Virus record (IMG/VR): IMGVR_UViG_3300044858_003438
Coordinates: 1 to 42,958 of that record
DNA from: a virus
Length of the DNA: 42,958 bases
Direction: 5' to 3' (one strand)
The notes under the pieces are model-generated. The model was not told where the DNA came from. It did no database searches and saw only the letters and a list, made by a program, of their open reading frames with translations. Positions 6,187 to 12,681 of the stretch are shown in pieces. A program made the position numbers and the translations under genes. Positions within the stretch are counted from its first letter, which is position 1, and each line of letters begins with the position of its first letter.

Positions 6187-6698
6187 GGATATTTAATACT
6201 TATTTGTTTTAGAAAGTTCATGGCATCAATGTATTCGCAATCATTACCATATTTTTCGGCAACCGCAGCTAGTAATTCTTCCTCACTGCCAGAAAAGCAT
6301 CCCGCCATGAAGTAAAAAGAACCATCTTCTAGCAGAAAGCAACGCAACTGCCTTCTTGAATTACCAATTCCAGAAACTTCTTTGTAATTGACAATCTTTT
6401 TATCGGCAATTTCAGCTCCCCAGAGATTAGCTCCCCTGAGATCAGCTCCCCAGAGATTAGCTCCCCTGAGATCAGCTCCACTGAGATTAGCTCCCCTGAG
6501 ATCAGCTCCACTGAGATCAGCTCCCCTGAGATCAGCTCCCCAGAGATTAGCTCCCCTGAGATCAGCTTCACTGAGATCAGCTCCCCTGAGATCAGCTTCC
6601 CAGAGATTAGCTCTGTTTTTTTCGGCGGTTTCTCTAGTATTTAAAAGAGTTTCTTCGCAAATTAAATTGCCAGTAAATCTGTTTATTATTTTAGTCAT
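6177..6698 (-). CDS. Pentapeptide-repeat protein
   Basis: 173 residues from the ATG that follows GGAGATCATTA; a longer frame upstream lies inside the preceding gene and lacks a ribosome site. Residues about 30-94 are 13 consecutive pentapeptides of the A(D/N)LxG type, which form a right-handed quadrilateral beta-helix. Related proteins (Qnr, MfpA) mimic DNA and bind gyrase. The C-terminal ~75 residues form a separate domain ([26 protein letters not shown]...) common to phage pentapeptide proteins. A DNA-mimic role against host gyrase or a restriction enzyme is an inference. Start overlaps the upstream gene by 8 bases. Confidence 0.88.
   Translation of the reverse strand: MTKIINRFTGNLICEETLLNTRETAEKNRANLWEADLRGADLSEADLRGANLWGADLRGADLSGADLRGANLSGADLRGANLWGADLRGANLWGAEIADKKIVNYKEVSGIGNSRRQLRCFLLEDGSFYFMAGCFSGSEEELLAAVAEKYGNDCEYIDAMNFLKQISIKYPWK
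6417..6611 (-). repeat. Thirteen 15-base pentapeptide repeat units
   Basis: Tandem 15-base units encode alternating ADLRG and A(N/D)L(W/S)(G/E) pentapeptides. The alternation gives a clear 30-base higher-order period at DNA level, so near-identical units could expand or contract by slippage or recombination. On the opposite strand the repeat gives a spurious LRSAP-rich open frame. Confidence 0.93.
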
Positions 6699-6864
6699 TA
6701 ATGATCTCCGTTTGATAGCTTGGCTTTTGTAACTCATCCCAAGACCCTTTTTCCTTAGCAAGTTTTTTAGCTAATTCCTTGGCTTCTTGTGGACATTGTG
6801 CTTTGACTTCGACTATGTCGAAATCTCGCGTGATTCTTACTACTTCGATTTTATATGTTTTCAT
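6691..6864 (-). CDS. Hypothetical protein, 57 residues
   Basis: Open frame [20 protein letters not shown] followed by a [18 protein letters not shown] helix: a compact beta-beta-alpha form with the QEAKELA helix typical of small phage proteins. ATGA overlap with the upstream gene and 8-base overlap with the pentapeptide-repeat gene. Confidence 0.65.
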   Translation of the reverse strand: MKTYKIEVVRITRDFDIVEVKAQCPQEAKELAKKLAKEKGSWDELQKPSYQTEIIND

Positions 6865-7154
6865 CTCATTGACTTAAATTCACGAATAATATCCTCTAGC
6901 CCTTCGCGCTCGATTTCTTCGATGCCGAGTTGTCTTTGGAATTCTTCTCTGCATTCGTCCACGAAATCTTCCAAATCTTCGTAGCCAGAAACATTGCCTT
7001 CATCATCAACTAATTCGATTAATTCAGCTTCGATAAATTCTTCCTCTTCAACTGAGTAGTCGATGTATTTCTGCTTAAGTTCTTCTAAGCTGTTAGCCTG
7101 AAAATTACTTAAACCTTTCTCGTCAAAGTAAAGTTCGTAAGTATAGTTTTTCAT
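6861..7154 (-). CDS. Very acidic hypothetical protein
   Basis: 97 residues from the ATG preceded by TTGGAGGAAAAA; an earlier in-frame ATG lacks such a site. About a third of residues are Glu or Asp, in blocks such as SVEEEEFIEAELIELVDDE. Strong acidity is seen in DNA-mimic phage proteins, but also in many inert small proteins, so a function is not assigned. Confidence 0.75.
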   Translation of the reverse strand: MKNYTYELYFDEKGLSNFQANSLEELKQKYIDYSVEEEEFIEAELIELVDDEGNVSGYEDLEDFVDECREEFQRQLGIEEIEREGLEDIIREFKSMR

Positions 7155-7264
7155 TTTTTCCTCCAAAAAAATTAAGTGGTAAGCGTTATTCCTGGTCAAT
7201 TTTATTATGCAATAAAAATATTTGCATTTATTCTAAATAAATTACTTGGCACGATTCGTCATAG

Positions 7265-7393
7265 TCATGACGCGGTCTCTCCCAATACTATTTCTTTGTA
7301 GCATTCCAAACAATACCACGCTTTTTCCATTTCGACACAACCATCAAGATCTTCGTCAACATGTTGCTCACAACCACTACACCAGAAAAACAT
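7265..7393 (-). CDS. Small zinc-ribbon protein
   Basis: 42 residues (MFFWCSGCEQHVDED ... WYCLECYKE) with two CxxC knuckles at C5/C8 and C28/C31, plus one more Cys. This spacing fits a minimal zinc ribbon. Its ATG overlaps the stop of the preceding gene as TAATG. Such mini-ribbons are frequent in phage early regions; their targets are mostly unknown. Confidence 0.68.
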   Translation of the reverse strand: MFFWCSGCEQHVDEDLDGCVEMEKAWYCLECYKEIVLGETAS

Positions 7394-7578
7394 TAGATCA
7401 GTTTTGAGAGTTTATCGGCAGTCTGGGAGTTAAACATTTTCAGATAATCCATGCGCCGGAAGTTGTTATCTGCGATTAACTTAGCCACGTCTTTCAATTC
7501 TCGCTTAAAGATTTGGCGGTTGTTTTCCAATCTGTTTTCCTCTGCGATTGGGCGCAGTTTTATGTATTTTTTAGACAT
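7393..7578 (-). CDS. Hypothetical basic protein, 61 residues
   Basis: Arg/Lys/Asn-rich helical protein (MSKKYIKLRPIAEENRLENN...). No family recognised. Coupled to the downstream zinc-ribbon gene by TAATG. Confidence 0.6.
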   Translation of the reverse strand: MSKKYIKLRPIAEENRLENNRQIFKRELKDVAKLIADNNFRRMDYLKMFNSQTADKLSKLI

Positions 7579-7649
7579 TGTTTAGATAAATTTTGTTTAA
7601 GCTCCGCTTCTAACTGCACTAAATACTCAGCGCAATTAAACTTGGTATT

Positions 7650-7790
7650 TTAAGTTACTATCCTTTCCATCTTCTTAAACGCTCCCGCGCTAACCAATGA
7701 ATCGTAAACTTCAGATGGAGACAGGTTGCCATAACCTTCGAAGTATTGTAAGAAATGGTCTTTGTTGTTCTCCCAGAATTTAGCTGTCAT
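7650..7790 (-). CDS. Hypothetical protein, 46 residues
   Basis: Short open frame (MTAKFWENNKDHFLQYFEGY...) with an excellent ribosome site, AGGAGGAGAA, just before the ATG. After its TAA the same frame stays open for 29 more codons (to about 7561) without a start codon, so either a second short protein was lost or the stop codon is a recent change. Confidence 0.65.
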   Translation of the reverse strand: MTAKFWENNKDHFLQYFEGYGNLSPSEVYDSLVSAGAFKKMERIVT

Positions 7791-7807
7791 TTCTCCTCCT
7801 TGTTTTT

Positions 7808-9109
7808 TTAAAATTGTTGCTTGATGTTTTGTTCAGAAAATATTCCAAACTCGCCGTCAAAATTTACAGATAAAGTTCCACAAATACCGTTTCTGTTCTT
7901 AGCGATCTCCATGTTAAGATTTTTATTTTTTTGCCCCTCTTGTTCTTGATCTGAATCTGTCCACATGTTTATGACAGTGTCAGCTCCCTCGGCGATTCCT
8001 CCGCTTCCTTTGAGAGACTTTAGTCCAGGTCTTCCACCAAGAGCGTCTTTTGTTATCTGGGACAAGGCTACCATCACAACATTAAACTCTTTTGCGATTT
8101 CTTTTAATGCGGTGACGTTTTCCTTTATTAAAGTCGCCTCGTTTAAGTTCTTCTGATCCCTAGTTTGAATGATTTGAATGTAATCGACCGCAACTAGATC
8201 AATTTTGTGTTTGCGTTTGATTCTTTTTACAGTCGAGCGAATTTGTGAGATAGAAAGAGATCCTTTTTCCGTGATTAAAATGTTGTTTTTAAATCTTTCC
8301 CATTTTTGGCAAGCGTGATTAAACAAATTAGTCTCGTGTTCGTAAAAATTATTGAGCAAAATTCTAAATGGATTGATTTTACTGATTGCGGAAAGAAAAC
8401 GAGTCAGAACATTTTCTTTTTCCATTTCCATCGAGAAAAATAGACACTTTTTACCACTCTCTAGAGCGCTCAAGATTATCTGTTGTGCGAAACTTGTTTT
8501 TCCGCATCCGGGAGCTGCACCAATCACATAAAGTTTTTGAGGATAAAACCCTCCATTTAGCATTTTATCTAAAGGCGTAATTTTCGATTGAATTGCATCT
8601 GGTTTCTTTTTCCAGATTTCTTGAAGTCCTGCTGCCATATCAGTCCCATCGTAAACAGCGACAACACTTGATTCATTTTCTAGCTTCGAGACTTTTTCCA
8701 GAACTTCTTCGCCAACTTTAACAGCAGATTTCGTTTCTAAATCAGTTATCGCGCTCTGATAGATAGATAGCTGCTCTCGTTTATTGTGATTATCAACGAT
8801 CAGGTTTGCGTAGTGCCTAATGTCAACAACTGCCGATGCGCTGCCTATTAATTGTGCCAAATAAAGCGACCCACCAATTTCTTTGATTGAGCTTTCAGAG
8901 TCGAAAAATTGTTTAAGTGTGATTTGATTTTGGATTTGATCGTTTTTTATTCCTTCCTCGATTCTTGCAAAAATGGCCTGATTTTGAGGGAAAAAGAAGT
9001 GAAAGCTGTGCAGGGTGTCAGAAACGCTTTTATAGTATTCATTGTTGATTAAAATCGTTCCTAAAACTATTTCTTCTGCCTCTTGTGAGTAAAAATTGTG
9101 TTCTAGCAT
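7808..9109 (-). CDS. DnaB-like replicative helicase
   Basis: 433 residues with the two DnaB domains: an N-terminal helical domain (about 1-110, starting with QEAEEIVLGTIL) and a RecA-like C-terminal domain (about 165-433). Walker A is GAAPGCGKTS at about 197-206; Walker B is LVAVDYIQII near 300; the SQITKDALGGRPGLKSLKGSGGIAEGAD region holds the arginine-finger and loop motifs. It unwinds the phage replication fork as a hexamer. Start overlaps the replication gene upstream by seven bases, so helicase and likely loader are made together. No separate primase was recognised in the window. Confidence 0.95.
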   Translation of the reverse strand: MLEHNFYSQEAEEIVLGTILINNEYYKSVSDTLHSFHFFFPQNQAIFARIEEGIKNDQIQNQITLKQFFDSESSIKEIGGSLYLAQLIGSASAVVDIRHYANLIVDNHNKREQLSIYQSAITDLETKSAVKVGEEVLEKVSKLENESSVVAVYDGTDMAAGLQEIWKKKPDAIQSKITPLDKMLNGGFYPQKLYVIGAAPGCGKTSFAQQIILSALESGKKCLFFSMEMEKENVLTRFLSAISKINPFRILLNNFYEHETNLFNHACQKWERFKNNILITEKGSLSISQIRSTVKRIKRKHKIDLVAVDYIQIIQTRDQKNLNEATLIKENVTALKEIAKEFNVVMVALSQITKDALGGRPGLKSLKGSGGIAEGADTVINMWTDSDQEQEGQKNKNLNMEIAKNRNGICGTLSVNFDGEFGIFSEQNIKQQF

Positions 9110-10029
9110 AAAAATTCAAATTTCTTATTACCAAAAAGGGCTTTGATTTTGTTTCTTGTTTCCTCGTTCAAATCGAAAAGTTTCGACTTAGCAGTTGGGC
9201 TTTTGCAGAAAACTTTGATTTCGGTTTCAGTTTCTTTTGTTGAAGAAATCAGATCAGACCCACAGATTTGGTTGATTTGAGTTGCTAGAGTTTGTTCTTG
9301 TTTTCCACCTTGTCTTAATTCCCAAGTGATAACTTTCTGCTTCCAGTTTTTCATTTGATTGCCTTGGGTATCTGTCCAGTTTGCTACTGAATAAAAGTCA
9401 AAAAAATACTTTGCATCAATGTTGTTCTTTCTTTCAGCGCAATAAGCCTTAACCTCTTCAAAAGTTGGGGGGATAAATTCTTTCTTTTTTCTTTGCGCGC
9501 CAGATTTCTTTTTTCTTTCTTCTTCAATCTCAAGAGTTGGAATTTCTTTTTGCTCAGCAGGGATGTTTGATTTGGCTTGGTTATACTGGTTTAAGGAATC
9601 TTCCTTCACTTCATTACTTACACTATCACTTACACTTACAGCGACGTTTGCGATCTGACCGATCGTATCCGATCCCACCCGATCGGTGTGCGATAACCCT
9701 TGGGACTGTAAGATCCGCTCCACTTCTTCTAGTGTTTTTGTCTTATTTACGACCTCAAGATAAAATTGTGGATGCCATCTTTTTAAGTTACCAAGTTTGC
9801 CAGCGATGGTTTTTTCTTCCCTTGCTTTTTGCCATTTTTGACCGTCTCTTCTAAATTGAGCAATAAAAGAAGACATTGCAACTTTAACCAAAGGATCTTC
9901 CGGGAAAACCCCCGATTCTTGATATTCAAATATTGCTGTGATTAATTTTCCCCTAGTTTCTAGATCGAGAGAGAGAAAAACTTCTTTATTGTCCAGGTAA
10001 AGGACAAAACTATTCTGATGATCCGTCAT
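9103..10029 (-). CDS. Replication initiation / helicase-loader-like protein
   Basis: 308 residues. The N-terminal ~85 residues (FVLYLDNKEVFLSLDLETRGKLITAIFEY...) resemble the DUF6291 domain of phage replication proteins. A low-complexity Ser/Val/Asp and charged linker follows. Residues about 195-235 (FIPPTFEEVKAYCAER...YFFDFYSVANWTDTQGNQMKNWKQKVITW) match the W-xD-xxG-x(6)-NWK-x(4)-W motif found in phage replication proteins placed just upstream of DnaB, as here. It likely binds the origin and loads the helicase; the origin may lie within its low-complexity linker or in the divergent region (inference). Confidence 0.72.
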   Translation of the reverse strand: MTDHQNSFVLYLDNKEVFLSLDLETRGKLITAIFEYQESGVFPEDPLVKVAMSSFIAQFRRDGQKWQKAREEKTIAGKLGNLKRWHPQFYLEVVNKTKTLEEVERILQSQGLSHTDRVGSDTIGQIANVAVSVSDSVSNEVKEDSLNQYNQAKSNIPAEQKEIPTLEIEEERKKKSGAQRKKKEFIPPTFEEVKAYCAERKNNIDAKYFFDFYSVANWTDTQGNQMKNWKQKVITWELRQGGKQEQTLATQINQICGSDLISSTKETETEIKVFCKSPTAKSKLFDLNEETRNKIKALFGNKKFEFLC

Positions 10030-10207
10030 TTTCTTTCATTGCTTGATTTAACATTTGCACACTCTTGTCTTTGTAAGTATAGAGTATTTTTTTAATTGAA
10101 TCGCGTTGTTGCTGAGAAGTTCCTACCATTTCCAAAACTGGCATGATATAACCCACTAGCTTCCGCGTCTCATCGTTCAAAATTTCTTCGATTATTTTTT
10201 CTTTCAT
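10010..10207 (-). CDS. Hypothetical helical protein, 65 residues
   Basis: Overlaps the replication protein start by 20 bases. All-helical, charged, opening MKEKIIEEIL. No family recognised; position suggests it is translated with the replication genes. The ~87 bases between this gene and the next upstream one show no convincing gene. Confidence 0.55.
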   Translation of the reverse strand: MKEKIIEEILNDETRKLVGYIMPVLEMVGTSQQQRDSIKKILYTYKDKSVQMLNQAMKENDGSSE

Positions 10208-10294
10208 TGCTTGAATAACATTGTTGCGCCACCACCGGAAAAAACCTCTTGAAGGAGATGGTGACGCGCATTTGAGCCGACTAGCGAAACACTA

Positions 10295-10477
10295 CTAGAT
10301 GTCGTCAAAATTGCAATTTAACTTGCTAATCGACTCAGCGTTATTGGCTAGGCCACTCGTAATGGTAACCAATAACACAAAGGCGACTAGCCAGGAAGAA
10401 TGAAAAAACTTCCTGGCCGAAGGAGTAAGCGAAACTATTCCCATAAAAACGCTTACGCCGAGGAAATTACTTTCCAA
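10295..10477 (-). CDS. Possible small membrane protein
   Basis: Open frame of 60 codons from a TTG, or 49 from the in-frame ATG at 10444. Contains one hydrophobic segment (WLVAFVLLVTITSGLA). Neither start has a good ribosome site. It fills the gap between two operon genes on the coding strand, which is the main reason to keep it. Confidence 0.4.
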   Translation of the reverse strand: MESNFLGVSVFMGIVSLTPSARKFFHSSWLVAFVLLVTITSGLANNAESISKLNCNFDDI

Positions 10478-10674
10478 TTCCTTTGAGTCAAGGCTAATTT
10501 TTTAAGACTTTCAAGCTCAACTTTCGCAAGCTCAATATCTATTTGATCAACTTGCGTTTCAGTGAGCATTTCTCGCGTAACTTTCGAGTAATTTGGAGAG
10601 AAGCCGAGCTTATCGTAAAAACCAAGGATTTGCTCGTTTAACTCGCGGAATTCATTTAAAATCTGGCGCGACAT
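10453..10674 (-). CDS. Hypothetical coiled-coil protein, 73 residues
   Basis: Opens MSRQILNEFRELNEQILGFY and ends in a leucine-rich helix with regular Glu/Leu/Lys spacing. The ATG lies 22 bases inside the upstream membrane-protein gene and follows GGAGGAAT. Unknown function. Confidence 0.6.
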   Translation of the reverse strand: MSRQILNEFRELNEQILGFYDKLGFSPNYSKVTREMLTETQVDQIDIELAKVELESLKKLALTQRNWKVISSA

Positions 10675-10933
10675 ATTCCTCCTGATTTAAAAGAATTTCC
10701 CCGATCTTATCAAAACGTGATAAGTCAGCTCGCAACTTACTTTTACACTCCTGGCCGCGTAGATGATAGCCAAGGAGAAAAGAAAGCACGACGGCAAGTA
10801 AAACTAGCGCGATTTGAGCGAGTCCAGCAGAAATTTCAGCTCCTTTTCTAGTTTGTAGGCTTTTTTTCTTTGTTTGTTGATTCTTTGGCATAGTTCGTGC
10901 TTTTTTTGGAGTAATTTGATTATTTTTTGACAT
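10652..10933 (-). CDS. Single-pass membrane protein with basic N-terminus
   Basis: 93 residues: a strongly basic N-terminal 30 residues (Lys, Gln, Thr), a single membrane helix at about 35-55 (GLAQIALVLLAVVLSFLLGY), then a charged C-terminal tail of ~38 residues. By the positive-inside rule the N-terminus is cytoplasmic and the tail periplasmic. Unknown function. Confidence 0.62.
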   Translation of the reverse strand: MSKNNQITPKKARTMPKNQQTKKKSLQTRKGAEISAGLAQIALVLLAVVLSFLLGYHLRGQECKSKLRADLSRFDKIGEILLNQEEYVAPDFK

Positions 10934-10940
10934 TTTTCTT

Positions 10941-11108
10941 TCATTTGATTTTAAGTTTAGTTGAATTTTTCGGTCTGCCAGGTTTACGCCCAGCGATTCC
11001 GTGTAATTTCCGGTATTTTATGACTGTTTTGCGATCTACTTTCAAGTAAATTGCTAGCTCCCCGTCAGTCATGAATCCAGCTAGTTTTTTAAGTGTTGAT
11101 AGTTTCAT
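10941..11108 (-). CDS. Small HTH protein with AT-hook-like tail
   Basis: 55 residues. MTDGELAIYLKVDRKTVIKYRKLHGI forms a helix-turn-helix of the type that reads DNA with its second helix (VDRKTVIKYRKL). The C-terminal GRKPGRPKN contains the GRP core of an AT-hook, which grips the minor groove of AT-rich DNA. The combination fits a small transcriptional regulator acting on AT-rich promoters, possibly the divergent region 1 kb away (inference). Confidence 0.68.
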   Translation of the reverse strand: MKLSTLKKLAGFMTDGELAIYLKVDRKTVIKYRKLHGIAGRKPGRPKNSTKLKIK

Positions 11109-11184
11109 TGAGGATTTCTTGTTGGATACGTTCCCAGCGTTTATCGGCGCGGAGATTAAAAAGTATTTTAGAAATTAGTTTCAT
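11089..11184 (-). CDS. Possible 31-residue protein
   Basis: Open frame MKLISKILFNLRADKRWERI ... overlapping the HTH gene start by 20 bases. Small amphipathic, basic; no recognisable family. Retained because it is in the correct strand and fills the gap, but coding potential is weak at this length. Confidence 0.35.
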   Translation of the reverse strand: MKLISKILFNLRADKRWERIQQEILNETINT

Positions 11185-11191
11185 ATTGAAA

Positions 11192-11350
11192 TTAGTTTAG
11201 AAGTAAAAGAATTGCCCAGAACGGTAAAAACATTATCCAGCAAAACAAAACTAAAGACAAAAAAATCATCTTGAGTGAATTCGATAGAGACTTCACTTCC
11301 TTTTCTAACTCGATTTCAGAATAATGTTGTAGTCTTTCTGATTTTTTCAT
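11192..11350 (-). CDS. Small membrane protein, 52 residues
   Basis: Charged N-terminal helix (MKKSERLQHYSEIELEKEV) followed by a long hydrophobic C-terminal half (MIFLSLVLFCWIMFLPFWAILLLL) that could span the membrane once or twice. Not recognised. Confidence 0.5.
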   Translation of the reverse strand: MKKSERLQHYSEIELEKEVKSLSNSLKMIFLSLVLFCWIMFLPFWAILLLLN

Positions 11351-11370
11351 TTTTGAGATTATCCAATTAT

Positions 11371-11529
11371 CTAAAACGTTTTAAAAAGTGAAATGACCGT
11401 CAAATAAGATAAAGCCCAAAATAAAAGAATAATCAGGACGCAAAAGATTGGGTCAACCAAGTGACAGCGTTGAAGCAAAAATTTCTTAGTTTTGTTTTTC
11501 AGTTTTTTTGAAGTTTTTAGTTTTTTCAT
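11371..11529 (-). CDS. Small membrane protein with Lys-rich N-terminus
   Basis: 52 residues: MKKLKTSKKLKNKTKKFLLQ then one membrane helix (FCVLIILLFWALSYLTVI). Overlaps the end of the upstream gene by 44 bases in another frame. Same general design as the adjacent 52-residue protein. Unknown function. Confidence 0.45.
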   Translation of the reverse strand: MKKLKTSKKLKNKTKKFLLQRCHLVDPIFCVLIILLFWALSYLTVISLFKTF

Positions 11530-11728
11530 TTTGTAAAAGTGTTTGAATTGCTTGAAGTTTAGCTTTGACCGTGCTACGATTACCTTTGCCGCGTTTTAAC
11601 TCAGCTTTTGCAGTGATCGCAGCACTTTCGAGAGCTTCACGATTGGGCCAATATTTGGGGGCGTTTTTGATCCAGAAATCAACATTTGTCGTTTTCTTTA
11701 CGTTCCCGTCAAAGAGTCTTAAAGCCAT
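11486..11728 (-). CDS. Basic hypothetical protein, 80 residues
   Basis: MALRLFDGNVKKTTNVDFWI ... with Lys/Arg-rich C-terminal half and a helical centre. Could bind nucleic acid on charge alone. Start overlaps the stop of the upstream gene by 10 bases. Not recognised. Confidence 0.55.
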   Translation of the reverse strand: MALRLFDGNVKKTTNVDFWIKNAPKYWPNREALESAAITAKAELKRGKGNRSTVKAKLQAIQTLLQNEKTKNFKKTEKQN

Positions 11729-11907
11729 AAAATCTTACCCCCAAAAGAACGTTGTGCGCGGAAGGTTTTATTTCCTTTTGTGAGTTCGACTGAGTCAAAA
11801 CCGTGTTGTTCGATTAGCTTCTTTGCTGCTCGTTTAGCTAAAAAAAGAAAGAAGAACGAATCAGTAAGAGTTTGACGACCGGCTTGTGCGAATAGTTTAG
11901 TTTTCAT
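11719..11907 (-). CDS. Hypothetical protein, 62 residues
   Basis: Opens MKTKLFAQAGRQTLTDSFFF; Phe-rich and basic, with a RAAKKLIEQHGFDSVELTKG helix-turn. Second gene of the leftward block. Not recognised. Confidence 0.55.
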   Translation of the reverse strand: MKTKLFAQAGRQTLTDSFFFLFLAKRAAKKLIEQHGFDSVELTKGNKTFRAQRSFGGKILWL

Positions 11908-11927
11908 AATTTTTAAGTTTTGGTTGA

Positions 11928-12074
11928 TTATTGAAAATTTGCGTTAGTCGCGACTTCTTCTAAATCTTGAATTATTGCCAAAATTTTTATGCGATCATTT
12001 TGATTAATCGCGTCAATCAATCTTTGTGAATCTTGCTTAAGAGCTTCAATTTGTCTCTGTGAAAGTTTGTTCAT
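11928..12074 (-). CDS. First gene of leftward block, 48 residues
   Basis: Helical small protein MNKLSQRQIEALKQDSQRLI ... It lies about 50 bases downstream of the strong leftward promoter, so it is probably the most immediately and strongly expressed early product. The Gln-rich helix gives no functional clue. Confidence 0.6.
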   Translation of the reverse strand: MNKLSQRQIEALKQDSQRLIDAINQNDRIKILAIIQDLEEVATNANFQ

Positions 12075-12121
12075 AAGTTTTTCATTTTTAATCGATTGCT
12101 TGATTGCGAATCGATGAGTGC

Positions 12122-12151
12122 ATCATAGCACTGCGAGAATTTAGATGTCAA
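12122..12151 (-). promoter_or_regulatory. Strong sigma70-type early promoter (leftward)
   Basis: On the minus strand the -35 box TTGACA (12146-12151) and -10 box TATGAT (12122-12127) are separated by 18 bases. The first is perfect, the second has five of six consensus bases. Transcription would start near 12115 and run into the whole leftward operon. AT-rich 12-base repeats lie directly upstream where an UP element or operator would sit. Confidence 0.85.
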
Positions 12152-12180
12152 CAATTAATTACACAATTAATTACACAATT
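12151..12180. repeat. AT-rich 12-base direct repeats next to the -35 box
   Basis: ACAATTAATT occurs at 12151-12160 and again at 12163-12172, followed by a partial third ACAATT at 12175-12180, giving a 12-base period. Placement just upstream of the leftward -35 box fits an UP element or a cooperative operator; the AATTAATT core is itself palindromic. Confidence 0.7.
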
Positions 12181-12331
12181 TAAAGATAGCACCAAAGCAA
12201 TAGGGATAAGGGTTGAGAAGGTAGAGTGATTTGGGGAATTAAGGGAGACTTAGGATTGCGGGTTTTGAGAGTTACAAACATGCGTGAATAAAGGCTTGGG
12301 AAAATGTCAAGAAAAAAGATTTTAAAAAAAG
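12181..12331. other. Purine-rich, G-tract stretch of the divergent region
   Basis: No gene. The plus strand is strongly purine-biased, with runs of three or four G at about 12203, 12210, 12233, 12243 and 12260 and nearly no C. Such asymmetric DNA can form R-loops, triplexes or weak quadruplexes and may be part of an origin or regulatory region. The whole gene-free interval is 12075-12509. Confidence 0.5.
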
Positions 12332-12359
12332 TTGACATCACAGAAAAGAAAAAAATACT
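12332..12359 (+). promoter_or_regulatory. Candidate rightward (late) promoter
   Basis: A perfect -35 box TTGACA (12332-12337) is followed 16 bases later by AATACT (12354-12359), four of six matches to TATAAT. A second TTGACA at 12359-12364 has no good -10. Transcription from the first would start near 12366, just before the hairpin array, and read into the terminase genes. Confidence 0.45.
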
Positions 12360-12383
12360 TGACAACAAGGGTAATTTTTGAAA

Positions 12384-12493
12384 CCCCAACGGGGAAGTAA
12401 GCAACACGATAGTGTTAGACTACTGCTGTATGCGCTAGTCTCGCTGTTTAAGCGAAAACTCGTAATTATTAATAGCGACCAACGAAGTGGCGC
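12384..12493 (+). ncRNA. Structured leader RNA of the late block (five hairpins)
   Basis: Five consecutive inverted repeats in 110 bases: CCCC/GGGG (12384-12394), AACAC/GTGTT with loop GATA (12403-12416), GACTA/TAGTC with inner TGC/GCG (12418-12440), TCGCT/AGCGA (12441-12455), and GCG(A)CCA/TGGCGC (12475-12493). No convincing ORF uses this DNA: the only frame through it starts at TTG with no ribosome site. The spacing between promoter and first packaging genes suggests a cis-acting leader such as an antitermination element, or a small RNA. Structure was folded by eye. Confidence 0.55.
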
Positions 12494-12509
12494 GTCAAAC
12501 TACAATTTT

Positions 12510-12671
12510 ATGACTGAATTAGAATTATTGATCTGCTTAGTGATAGTTTCCAACAGTTTTGCAGATGTTAGAAAAAACAGAAATTCTCTGTGTCTAAATT
12601 TGATTTCAACTGCTGTACATCTCGCATCAAGCATATACGCTATTTTTCTCGTAGTTAAAAACTTCATGTAA
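12510..12671 (+). CDS. Small membrane protein, 53 residues
   Basis: MTELELLICLVIVSNSFADV ... then LISTAVHLASSIYAIFLVV: two hydrophobic helices joined by a basic loop. It begins directly after the hairpin array. Ribosome site is weak, so the ATG is chosen mainly because a longer version from TTG would run through the RNA structure. Its last bases supply the leader of the small terminase gene. Function unknown. Confidence 0.5.
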   Translation: MTELELLICLVIVSNSFADVRKNRNSLCLNLISTAVHLASSIYAIFLVVKNFM

Positions 12672-12681
12672 AGGAAGCGAA

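Noticed and set aside
6388-6732. Open frame on the plus strand with repeated Leu-Arg-Ser-Ala-Pro units
   Set aside because: It is the mirror image of the pentapeptide repeat on the coding strand; the 15-base period keeps several frames open.
12378-12671. 97-residue ORF from a TTG start through the hairpin array
   Set aside because: No ribosome site, and the first 44 codons fall on the RNA hairpins. Only the downstream ATG version (12510) is kept.
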